A stretch of DNA of 64,000 bases, taken from Apiospora phragmitis. Its lineage: Eukaryota; Ascomycota; Sordariomycetes; Amphisphaeriales; Apiosporaceae. A program made the translations under genes and the position numbers. The notes under the pieces are model-generated. The model was given only the letters and a program-made list of their open reading frames with translations. It was not told where the DNA came from and did no database searches. The stretch lies in NCBI GenBank assembly GCA_038363925.1, contig JAQQWL010000009.1:1364001-1428000 (forward strand), in the 5' to 3' direction. This document shows, piece after piece, positions 33,668 through 43,708 of the stretch. Position 1 is the stretch's first letter. Every line of letters starts with the position of its first letter.

Positions 33668-34007
33668 GGAGAGAGAGTAGGCTTCATCCATCTGTACATA
33701 GTACCTAAAGCATATAAAAATTGTGCATATAATCGTTGCAATATCTTATAGCGCAAGAATGTTTGATATCATAAAGTTGCTTTCGCCCTACTTTTAAGTC
33801 TGTACAGCGATACACAAAAGGGGCATGAGTACATACCCTGAATATAACCACACGCGCCCCAGACATCCGAGTAATGACCTAGCCCGGTCAATTATGGTAT
33901 AAAGAGCAAGGGTTACGTAGGTGCAAGCCTAAGCCAGGTAAGGCAGACACCCAGTTGTGCAGGAAAGTCGCAAGATACAGCTCTCCATACTTAGTCTACT
34001 GCAACCT

Positions 34008-34972
34008 CTATTTCGGCTCCTCATCTTTCTTTTCCTCGGCATTCTCCTCCCGCTTGAGCTTCTCCTCCCTCCGCGTGAGGATCTCGTCGATGATGCCGAT
34101 CTCCTTGGCCTCCTGGGCGCTCAGGTACTTGTCGCGGTCCATCATGTCCTCGACGTCGCGGAGGCCGTACTTCTCGTGGCCGTGGGCCTGGTTGAGGTGC
34201 TTGCGGAAGATCTCGTTGAGCTGCTCGCGCGTGCGCTGGATCTGGGTCGCGTAGATGAGGATGTCGCTGGCCTGGCCCTGGGTGCCGCCCAGCGGCTGGT
34301 GCACCATGACGCTGCTGTGCGGCAGGGCGTAGCGCTTGCCCTTCTCGCCGCTCGCCAACAATAAAGAGGCCATCGAGGCCGCCTGGCCCAGGCACACCGT
34401 CGACACGGGCGACCGGATGTACGTCATCGTGTCGTAGATCGACAGGCCCGCCACCACCGAGCCGCCGGGCGACTGGATGTACATAGTGATCGGCTTGTCC
34501 GGGTTGTCCGACTCGAGCCACAGGAGCTGCGCGACGATGGAGGCAGACACGGTGTCGTCGATGGCGCCGTTCAGGCAGATGATGCGCTCCTATATAACCA
34601 ACTTTGGGTCAATTGATCAAAGTTCCAAAGGCTCTTGGCTGGGAGGGAGGATGTCCGTACCTGAAGAAGTTTCGAGAAGATGTCATCTGCGATAAAGAAA
34701 ACTCGTCAACATGATCGACCTCATAAGTGTCGCGTAGTTCGTTCAGGGAAACTAACAGGTTCTCCAGCCTCCGGTCTGTCTTATTAGCGATCCTCGATGC
34801 ATTTTTCTTCGCGGCTTTCCTCTCAGCTTACTGTGACTTCTGTGATGTATGGTAACGGGATAGCTCCCATGGGTGTTTGATGCGAGCTACCCGGAAACCC
34901 ACCGAAAGAACGGGATTGCTTTGACGGCAGTGTCCTTAATGCCCGCCATATCGGATTTTGAATCATATTCAT
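34008..34972 (-). CDS. clpP: Mitochondrial ATP-dependent Clp protease proteolytic subunit ClpP
   Basis: Four exons: 34972..34832, 34775..34757 (19 nt), 34686..34661 (26 nt) and 34589..34008, giving 255 residues. Exon 1 encodes a mitochondrial presequence ([20 protein letters not shown]) and reaches PLPYITEVT. The two micro-exons supply [15 protein letters not shown], and exon 4 begins [12 protein letters not shown]; the result matches the family without gaps. The serine-protease triad is visible: Ser about 134 in GQAASMAS, His about 159 in [11 protein letters not shown], Asp about 215 in [11 protein letters not shown]. In the matrix it forms a tetradecameric barrel fed by ClpX and degrades unfolded proteins. 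The C-terminus is a charged tail ([14 protein letters not shown]). Introns are 56, 70 and 71 bp. Confidence 0.92.
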
Positions 34973-35283
34973 CTTGACAACAGAGCGCAGTTGCGTTGCT
35001 TGTTGATTGTGATGTTGAAGTTGGGTTGGTTCAAACGTGCAGCTATTTTGAGCTCCCAACGCGGCGCCCTAGTGAGATAGAGAACGCTGACGTCGGGGCC
35101 CGGTGGAGCTCTGGCCGATGGGAAAACAGGGGACTTCGTTTACTAAAAAAGTTGCCCGCTTAACGTCATCGGGACTGAGGCTAACCTAAGGGTTGGCGAA
35201 AGGTTGATTGATACTTAAGGTACAATTGGTCGCTTTTTACAATACTGAAGCCACACCAGACAAACTTCAGCACACATGCGGCT
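34973..35283. promoter_or_regulatory. Short divergent promoter between clpP and the gene at 35284
   Basis: Only 311 bp separate two divergent start codons, both of genes with mitochondrial-type N-termini. The two genes must share promoter DNA, which suggests, but does not prove, joint expression. Confidence 0.5.
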
Positions 35284-36513
35284 ATGAGACGATGTCCGGC
35301 GTTGCGAGGTAGCAGTGCTATCTCAACCCGCATTTACCAGACCCAATTGCAATGTCGCTCGTACGCATCCAAAGCGCCGTCGGAGGAACAGAACAGCAAC
35401 AGCGACCAAGCCAATAGTACTAGTGCCCATCGACGACAGCCGCCGCCCGCCCACGACGAGGACAGCGACAGTCTCTTCAACGACTGGGATCAAGCCTTCC
35501 AAATCGACCAAGATGCGAAGTCGGTAGAGACGGCGGTCGGCAGCCTGCCGCTGTCGCCCGTCATGGACCCGTCCTTCTGGGCACAGCGCGAGCAGCACAC
35601 GAAGCGCAAACCCAGGAAGCCTACCCAGCCCCAGAGCACGTTCGAGCGCCAGTTTGAAGCCAACGCCTTCGCGAAGACCCTCGCGAGGCCCATACGCTAC
35701 GAGAGCCTGACCCGGACGCGTCTCCCGAGCTTCTTCCTCCAGGACTTCCACCTGGTCACGCATCCCGAGACGGAGCAGCCGTGGTGGGTTCCGTGGAGCT
35801 TGTCGCTTGAAAACAGCAATCACGTCGATGACAAAAGCGAGGAGGACAAGGGCGAGGGAGTATCCTCTGCGACCGGGGAAAGCGATGATGTAAAGAAGAA
35901 GAAGAAGAAGAGGCCAAAGCCCCTCGGCCCGGATGCGTACAGCCCGGCGCGCAAAGACGTGCTGGCGGCCCTCACCCGGGACAAGTCCGGTTTCTACCAG
36001 CAGTCGCGTCAGCTCTTTGGGCCATCGAGCTCGATGTACAGGTCGTTTGCGCCCAAGGCCGTGTGGCGGGAGGACATGGACGAGTTCGTGCTGGGCCTGA
36101 TGCGCCGGCACATCGAGCTGGACCTCCTGTACCTGTCGCGGCTGTGCGTGGAGCAGGGGCGCCACTACATCGCCAAGTGCTTCGGCTGGGGCGACGTCCA
36201 GTACAAGCACAAGGGCGCCGTCTTGTGGTTTGGCCCGCCCACCGACGGAGAAAGCGAGATAACGACGGAGGAGAAGACGGAGAACTCGCCTGGGTCGTTT
36301 GCTACTTTCGAGTTTGTTGACAAGGAGGGGATCAAAACAGCTGTTGCTGTTCACAACATGCCCATGTTGCTGGGCGAGGAGACTGCAGCTCGGATTCGGA
36401 AAGAGGCTGGTGCTCTCCAAGACGGGTCGATTTTCATGCTGGCCGGAAGGCGGACTGCAGGTCCACAGTTGAAGCTTTGGAAGCTTCAAGGTTACTTGTC
36501 CGATTTCAGATGA
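35284..36513 (+). CDS. Probable mitochondrial protein of unknown function
   Basis: Intronless, 409 residues. The N-terminus is rich in Arg/Ser without acids for about 30 residues (MRRCPALRGSSAISTRIYQT), a likely mitochondrial targeting signal. Residues about 30-70 are low-complexity and acidic. A lysine run (KKKKKK, about residue 205) precedes PLGPDAYSPARKDVLAALTRDKSG. The C-terminal half looks folded: YRSFAPKAVWREDMDEFVLG, LLYLSRLCVEQGRHYIAKCF, KGAVLWFGPP, then an aliphatic segment with AVHNMPMLLGEETAARIR and FMLAGRRTAGPQLKLWKLQG. I do not recognise a domain. It is transcribed divergently from clpP. Confidence 0.75.
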   Translation: MRRCPALRGSSAISTRIYQTQLQCRSYASKAPSEEQNSNSDQANSTSAHRRQPPPAHDEDSDSLFNDWDQAFQIDQDAKSVETAVGSLPLSPVMDPSFWAQREQHTKRKPRKPTQPQSTFERQFEANAFAKTLARPIRYESLTRTRLPSFFLQDFHLVTHPETEQPWWVPWSLSLENSNHVDDKSEEDKGEGVSSATGESDDVKKKKKKRPKPLGPDAYSPARKDVLAALTRDKSGFYQQSRQLFGPSSSMYRSFAPKAVWREDMDEFVLGLMRRHIELDLLYLSRLCVEQGRHYIAKCFGWGDVQYKHKGAVLWFGPPTDGESEITTEEKTENSPGSFATFEFVDKEGIKTAVAVHNMPMLLGEETAARIRKEAGALQDGSIFMLAGRRTAGPQLKLWKLQGYLSDFR

Positions 36514-37198
36514 TTTACTCACGGGATAATACGAAATAATACAAAAAACGTAAAATTGCAAAGCGATAGATATCCTTACAATGCAGGGCGATATGACGAG
36601 TAAATAAATACTTTCACTCATGCACATTTGAATTAAATTATTGCTGCGCATTCGATACCATCCGGAGATTTATACTTATCACACATTCCAGAGAGAAAAA
36701 CGCGACTGTCCAGGCCGTATGGAGTAACAGTCTCCAATGAGTGTGGAACATTGCCCCCATTACTCCAGAGCATGTCTTCATGGGTGTCCCCCAAATTTCG
36801 TGCATTCCAGCATTGCAGTCTAGACCGGGCTGTCACATCGCGAATACGTGATGCATAAATCTCGGTGCGAAGTATAAGGAATATCGAGCCGACTGTTTCG
36901 CTGTCTCGTGTCATGATGTACTTATTCAAACCTCAAAACTCCATGCGCCATACCCGTGACAGAGGTTCTTCTATAACGCTACTAAAATGCAAATTTTCAA
37001 GAGAAGATTAAGAAAGAAAGTAATGCCATGATTTCAAGAATGAACCCCCCTTTTTGTTTTTGTTTTCGTGGTAATAACCAAGCAAACCTGACAACTCGTC
37101 AGCCGGGGGATTCTTTCTAGGGGCACTCGCACTCTCAAGTTACACTTACCTCGCTCATCTTTTCTTTTTCCGGCTATCTTTTCTTCGGAGCAAAGAAA
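36514..37198. other. Convergent 3' region, no gene recognised
   Basis: Lies between the 3' ends of the genes at 35284 and 37199. No coding sequence supported. Confidence 0.5.
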
Positions 37199-37675
37199 CT
37201 AAACTTCCTTCTCCACGTAGACGGCCGTGCCGTACACGGAGACCTGGGCGAAGCCCAAGATCTCGCTCTCGCCGTAGCCGACGCCGACGACGGCGTTGCC
37301 GCCGCGGGCGAGGCAGTCGACGACGAGGCGAGCCGTGGCCTGCTCGCGCGCGTTGTAGAGCAGGTGGGTCAGGCTCTTGGCCTCGGAGCCGAAGCCGGTG
37401 ACGGACTTGAGCAGCGACTTGGTGTCCTTGCGCGCGCACGTCGTGCTGCCGTAGACGGCGCCCAGCGTCCGCACCACGCGGTAGCCCGGCAGCGTCGGCG
37501 TCGTCGACGTCGGCACCGACGGCGTCTGGCTGTGCGGCTCCGACTCCGGGTGCGTCACGCTGAAGGGGTGCGTCCTCTGCGACTGCGAGTACTGCGGCGG
37601 CGCGGCGCTGGTGCTGAAGGTCGAGGCGCGGTTGGGGGCCGGGACGGCGAGCATGGACTTGCGGTTGGACAGCAT
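37199..37675 (-). CDS. YbjQ/UPF0145 family protein
   Basis: 158 residues from the ATG at 37675. The C-terminal two thirds match the YbjQ (DUF74) family: residues from about 70 read PGYRVVRTLGAVYGSTTCAR, then LTHLLYNAREQATARLVVDC and LARGGNAVVGVGYGESEI, ending GFAQVSVYGTAVYVEKEV. The family forms small oligomeric beta-rich proteins, sometimes described as putative heavy-metal binding; no reaction is known. The first 60 residues are Ser/Thr/Pro-rich and probably disordered. The frame is open upstream to another ATG at 37912, but that part is not conserved-looking and is read here as 5' UTR. Confidence 0.8.
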   Translation of the reverse strand: MLSNRKSMLAVPAPNRASTFSTSAAPPQYSQSQRTHPFSVTHPESEPHSQTPSVPTSTTPTLPGYRVVRTLGAVYGSTTCARKDTKSLLKSVTGFGSEAKSLTHLLYNAREQATARLVVDCLARGGNAVVGVGYGESEILGFAQVSVYGTAVYVEKEV

Positions 37676-40600
37676 TTTGGCTTGGGGGGCAGAGGTGTTA
37701 TTGAAGAGAGCAAGTAGGTTTGCTGTGGATGGAATCGCTGTAACAGGGGTAGGTTGAGCCGATGTTTTTTTTGCTATGAGCCCAGCCGAGTGGTACACGT
37801 ATGTAACTTGGGAGACAGGGGGAGAAAGTCTTGTACAATATGGGGAGGGATAATCGCCGTGTGTGCCAAAGTGTAAAAGGTAAAATGAATGCGAACTGGA
37901 ATGGCACGGCATCCTCTTGGGGTCTATATGTACTCGTTACGATTGTCGATAGCTGCTGCTGCTCCCATGTCGATCGCCAGGAAATGGCTGACAGGCTCGA
38001 CAGGCTGCCAACCTTGATTGTTGGCCTCTTTCCGCGCATCTCGCCGTCTTGTCGTGTGCCATTTTCTTGGAAATGTTTCTCGAATGCTTCAAGGCATGAG
38101 ATCCATGAGAGCTAGGAGTTGTTCCTGAAACAGACGATGCGGCAGCAGACCCCAAGACTTGGTGTGCCAATGCTTATGCTCCGTGTTCTCTCTCCCTCGG
38201 GAGTTGTTTCTTCTGGGACTGGACGGATTTAACTGATCCTGGGCAACGGAACACCCTCTGATTGGGCGGCTGCGAAGAGTTCGTGTATTGTTGCACCAGA
38301 TCGGTCTCGATCAAACGGGGACGCCAAGGTCAACCTTGTAACCCCCCTAGTCCCGTCCCCATAAAAACTGCCACCTTCGCCGTTTAACCACCTTGCTTTT
38401 GGCGCAATCTGTCCGGCTCTGACGAACTCGTCGGGCGGCCTCTGATGATGGATGACTTGACATGGTGAAACCGTTACTGACATGTGCATTGCCATCTGAT
38501 CGATGTGCATTGAAGTTATATGCAAACCTTATTGCTCGGCGCTCGCGAGTGGAAAGGCGGAGAAGACGACATTCGGAAAAAGGCCCGGCCACCCACTCTC
38601 TCGTCTCTCGTCAAGTTAAGCTTAACGACCAGCATACGTCTTAGGCCAAAAAGGGGCTTAAACAGAAGTATATTTAGGTACTTTATTAGTATTTGGTATT
38701 CGGTAGCTGATAGCTTCTAACCCTACATGTCCTTGCTAGAGTAGGATTTGGAGGCCTATCTACAAAACTCAGGTCAGATACCACTCTTCATCCCTCGAGT
38801 TGATTGCCATAGGCCCTCTAGACCTGTGTGAGAGGTCATGCTATCACTCAATCAACGACACCGGGAGCTCGAGAACATCGAGTGACGAAGAAGATGTTTG
38901 CCACTCCCGGACGATATCGTGTAGCAGAAATCGCAATTTTTACCCTACAACCTGGCATTGCCCTTTCACTCTAATTGTAATTCCACTTGGTCCCACAAGG
39001 TCTAGCATGACAGCTCCATAGCTGCGTGTGGCCTTGCCGATTCCTGTCCGGTATCATCAACGGCCAGTCAGGGAGTGAGACGTCAGATGTAATCAAATTC
39101 CTGAAAAGCCTTGTCGTCGACCATTCCCCCTTAGGCGTATCCCAATGCCAGACACCAGCTTCGTAGAGCCAGTGCGAATCTTCCCGATTGTGGTATAGGA
39201 CTGCTTGATGGACATCAAGGTCCGGATGGTCATCAAGGTCCGCCTCGGCTTTATAAGTCCTCCAGTCGGCTCATCGGGTAGTCGTGAGCGGCATTATGTC
39301 AGGGTCTGCTCTTTCAAAAGATAAAAGTGGCAAGAGGGTAAGTTATATGAAGTCAAGGCTGTGTCGCATTGATCATCTAGTGTAGCTTATTAGGGTACTG
39401 ATGTAGTCAGCATATCATTGACATATTATACCTGATTGCTTCACTATAAGCAGCCATACTTCATTGAAAGCCATTCTTGTAGATGTAGCAACAAGTATGT
39501 ATTGATTGGAGAGCTCGATTGTACTGATATCCCAGGAGATCGAGTATGATGACAAGAAGTCCAAGGTCGGAGAGGGATTACGGCTGTGCAGCCCTAGGCA
39601 CTCACAGAGTTGCAGTTCAAGTGAGAATTTCTTAAGTATAGAGACGTTAACCGTTTGGCTCTCGAGGCCTCCTGGAAGCGATGCGCGATCCAAAAATTTA
39701 TTCATGGAATACCGTGTTAACCACCTTGATCTCCCATGGCTAAGTCCTATAGTAGAGCAAGCTAAAGTGTTTATGCTTAAGTGGCATCGATTTTCAGTGA
39801 CAGGTTAGCAGTGGGATGGTTGGTAACATGATACAGGTTGGCATTGGGATAGCTCCGTAGCAACCGAATATATGGCGATGAGGCAGCTGGTGCTTGAGTA
39901 TGTAGCTAGCAGTACATGATGTGGTTATTAGTAACCGAAGCACCTTACTTACAATGGTTTCAAGTGTGTGTAGGTGAGTCCAAGCGGGCAAATGTATCGG
40001 TTTGGCCGGCTTCGACAATGTCGCGAAAGATTCCATCGGAGACGAGAAAATATGTACCCAGTGTTGACCTTCCTCAAGATCATAACCCCGCCAATCCCGC
40101 TATCAATAACGTTACTGATAAGTCTGGATAGGTGATGGCGGGGTTTTCACCCATGTTGACCAACGATTGCCCAGGACAACAATACCAACAAACAGGAAAG
40201 GGTGGGTGCAGAAACAGATTTCAGCACCCCAGATGAGTTTTCCAGAGGGTATCAAACAATCCGACCCCGTCACACTAATAATGGAAGTTGAGTGGTAGGC
40301 TTACACTGCAGGTTGTTGACTAAAGCAGAAAGTGCACCTACTGTCTTATCTTATCTGTGCGTGGAGTGGCCGAGAAGAGCTTCATGGGTTCTCCGCAGAG
40401 GAGGCAAAACCCGGGGATCCACTTAGAACTCTCTTCAGCCTCATGGAGGGAGGATGCAACCGGGCAGTCCAAATTTACGAGAGGCACGAGCTGACGAGCC
40501 TAGAATCTGGAGATGAATGATTGGTTACCGGACGAATGAATACGCCCAGCTGGAATTTTAGATCAAGATAGATCAACTGTCGCCCATGGAAGTCTTGAGA

Positions 40601-40678
40601 ATGCCTTGAGGCTGGGGCTGCATTCCAGGCAATGCCGTTTCCGTGTCCATCATGGCAGTTTGTTTAGCTCGTCGTCAG
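37676..40678. other. Long intergenic region, no gene recognised
   Basis: Three kilobases of ordinary composition. Frames are at most about 115 codons, without family features. Includes the 5' region of the YbjQ gene. Confidence 0.45.
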
Positions 40679-40696
40679 TTCTGGAACTTTGGAGAA
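40679..40696 (+). promoter_or_regulatory. Heat-shock element upstream of hsp90
   Basis: TTCtgGAActTTGgaGAA: four alternating 5-bp units of the HSF1 site (nTTCnnGAAn), with one mismatch in the third. It lies 838 bp before the Hsp90 start codon and about 490 bp before the 5'-UTR intron. Confidence 0.55.
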
Positions 40697-40923
40697 GGTC
40701 TGCCTTGTGGTTGGGGTCCGTGCATGCAGCTTGACCTCTGTCCTGGCCAATCATACGACTGGAATCGCCAGGCTGCGATGCAGTTGCTTCCCGGTTGCCC
40801 CACCACCAGAGGCTCATGGAAATGGAATCGCATCGAATTCTTTGGTCTTTTAGAGGCAGCGAGGTGTGCCTAACACAGCAAAAGCAGGGACCGTGCTAGT
40901 GCTGCTCAAGTTCCAGCGCCTAA

Positions 40924-40931
40924 GAAGGTTC
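40924..40931 (+). promoter_or_regulatory. Second, minimal heat-shock element
   Basis: GAAggTTC, two inverted HSF units, 603 bp before the Hsp90 start codon. Only two perfect units, so weaker evidence than the upstream site. Confidence 0.35.
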
Positions 40932-41170
40932 CTTTTTTTTCTTCACTTGACTGAAGGCGATAGAAACAATTCGTGCCATTATAACTTCCACTCCTCCCAC
41001 CTCCACCGCATCGAAGTCTGCCCTTCGATCTTTTCTACTCATTCCTCATTCATCCAACCCATCCTCTCTTCTATTCCTTCCTGCGTCCAGTAGAAAGAAG
41101 ACTCTCCATCGCAGAGTCACATTTTGTGATACCCCTCATTCCATCGTCTTCAAAGCCCATTTCCCACTTG

Positions 41171-41511
41171 GTAAGTCAAAGTCACCACCTTCCCCTCCAT
41201 CCTCCACCACTGCCTTTGCACCACAAGTCCCCTCTCCGCTCCTCAGCCTTGTCTTCCCAGAGCCTCGTGCGTTTTTGCAATCGTTCGGGTCATCACTGCG
41301 CATCTTCAACGAGAAGAAACAATTGAACCCAATTGGCGTCGACTCTGGATTTGCTGCGTCACTGAAGGCTGGGAGAATCTGCTGGCCCGAATTGGTCACA
41401 AAATCCTCACCTCTAAGCGCGACTCCCCACTATTATTTGTCACTGCAAATCAATCAAGTCCATTTCCTCACGTTGAATACACCCCACTAACACGATTGCG
41501 CTCCTGTACAG
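41171..41511 (+). other. Probable 5'-UTR intron of hsp90
   Basis: A GTAAGT donor at 41171, the branch-like CACTAACA at about 41486 and the acceptor CTGTACAG ending at 41511, 22 bp before the start codon. The donor lies in a pyrimidine-rich leader. Confidence 0.55.
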
Positions 41512-41533
41512 AAGTCGAATCACTACCGCCATC

Positions 41534-43708
41534 ATGTCTGAGACTTTCGAGTTCCAGGCTGAGATTTCTCAGCTGTTGTCTCTCATCATCAACACTGTCT
41601 ACTCCAACAAGGAGATTTTCCTGCGAGAGCTGGTGTCCAACGCCTCTGATGCTCTCGACAAGATCCGATATGAGGCCCTTTCCGACCCTAGCAAGCTCGA
41701 CTCGGGCAAGGATCTCCGTATCGACATCATCCCCGACAAGGAGAACAAAACCCTCACAATCCGCGATACCGGTATCGGTATGACCAAGGCCGTAAGTTAC
41801 CACGCACATCGTATCCTACCCTATTACGACAAATAAACTGACATACATTCTCAGGACTTGGTCAACAACCTGGGTACCATTGCTCGCTCTGGTACCAAGC
41901 AGTTCATGGAGGCTCTCACCGCCGGTGCTGATATCTCCATGATTGGTCAGTTCGGTGTTGGTTTCTACTCTGCCTACCTGGTCGCCGACCGTGTTACGGT
42001 CGTTTCCAAGCACAATGATGACGAGCAATACGTCTGGGAGTCCTCTGCTGGAGGTACCTTCAGCATCCGCACCGACACCGAGGGTGAGCAGCTCGGTCGT
42101 GGCTCCAAGATGATCCTGCACCTCAAGGATGAGCAGAGCGACTACTTGAACGAGAGCAAGATCAAGGAGGTCATCAAGAAGCACTCGGAGTTCATCTCGT
42201 ACCCCATCTACCTTCACGTCCAGAAGGAGACGGAGACCGAAGTACCCGATGAGGATGCTGAGGAGACCACTGAGGAGGGCGACGACAAGAAGCCCAAGGT
42301 CGAGGAGGTCGATGACGAGGAAGAGGAGAAAGAGAAGAAGAAGAAGACCAAGAAGGTCAAGGAGACCACCATTGAAGAGGAGGAACTCAACAAGCAGAAG
42401 CCCATCTGGACTCGCAACCCCCAGGACATCACCACTGAGGAGTACGCTGCTTTCTACAAGTCCCTCTCCAACGACTGGGAAGACCACCTCGCTGTCAAGC
42501 ACTTCTCCGTTGAGGGTCAGCTCGAGTTCCGTGCTATCCTCTTCGTCCCCAAGCGTGCCCCCTTCGATCTCTTCGAGACTAAAAAGACCAAGAACAACAT
42601 CAAGCTCTACGTCCGCCGTGTCTTCATCACTGACGATGCCACCGACCTCATTCCCGAGTGGCTCAGCTTCGTCAAGGGTGTTGTCGACTCTGAGGATCTG
42701 CCCCTCAACCTGTCTCGTGAGACCCTTCAGCAGAACAAGATCATGAAGGTGATCAAGAAGAACATCGTCAAGAAGGCTCTCGAGCTGTTCCAGGAGATCG
42801 CCGAGGACAAGGAGCAATTCGACAAGTTCTACAGCGCTTTCGCCAAGAACCTGAAGCTCGGTATCCACGAGGACTCCCAGAACCGCCAGATCCTGGCCAA
42901 GCTCCTGCGCTTCAACTCCACCAAGTCTGGTGATGAGCTCACTTCGCTGTCTGACTACGTCACCCGCATGGCTGAGCACCAAAAGAACATGTACTACATC
43001 ACTGGCGAGTCTATCAAGGCCGTCCAGAAGTCACCCTTCCTTGACGCCCTCAAGGAGAAGAACTTCGAGGTCCTGTTCCTGGTCGATCCTATTGATGAGT
43101 ATGCCATGACTCAGCTCAAGGAGTTCGAGGGCAAGAAGCTCGTCGACATCACCAAGGACTTCGAGCTGGAGGAGACCGAGGACGAGAAGAAGGCCCGTGA
43201 GGCTGAGGAGAAGGAGTACGAGGAGCTTGCCAAGGCCCTCAAGAACGTCCTTGGCGACAAGGTCGAGAAGGTCGTCGTCAGCCAGAAGCTCGTCGGCGCA
43301 CCTTGCGCTATCCGCACTGGCCAGTTCGGCTGGTCCGCGAACATGGAGCGTATCATGAAGGCCCAGGCCCTCCGTGACACCTCCATGAGCTCTTACATGA
43401 GCTCCAAGAAGACCTTCGAGATCTCTCCCAAGTCTTCTATCATCAAGGAACTGAAGAAGAAGGTCGAGGCTGACGGCGAGAACGACCGCACCGTCAAGTC
43501 CATTGTCCAGCTTCTCTTCGAAACTTCCCTGCTCGTCTCCGGCTTCACCATTGACGAGCCTGCCGGCTTTGCTGAGCGCATCCACAAGCTCGTCTCCCTT
43601 GGTCTGAACCTGGAGGAGGAGCCTGAGGCCGAGGCCACCGAAGCCCCTGCCACGGCTGACACCGTTGCCGCTGAGACCGGTGACAGCGCCATGGAGGAGG
43701 TCGATTAA
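41534..43708 (+). CDS. hsp90: Cytosolic Hsp90 chaperone
   Basis: Two exons, 41534..41791 and 41855..43708 (63-bp intron), 703 residues, the normal length of fungal Hsp90. The ATP-binding N-domain shows [40 protein letters not shown] and [21 protein letters not shown] charged linker ([20 protein letters not shown]) leads to the middle domain ([47 protein letters not shown]) and the dimerising C-domain, ending MEEVD, the docking site for TPR co-chaperones. It is an ATP-dependent chaperone for kinases, receptors and other clients. The intron lies after GMTKA. Upstream heat-shock elements fit heat induction. No anomalies; the long antisense frame inside it is a codon-bias shadow. Confidence 0.98.

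Noticed and set aside
41816..42982. 388-codon antisense ORF inside hsp90
   Set aside because: A codon-bias shadow of a strongly expressed gene; Leu/Val/Glu-rich with no domain.
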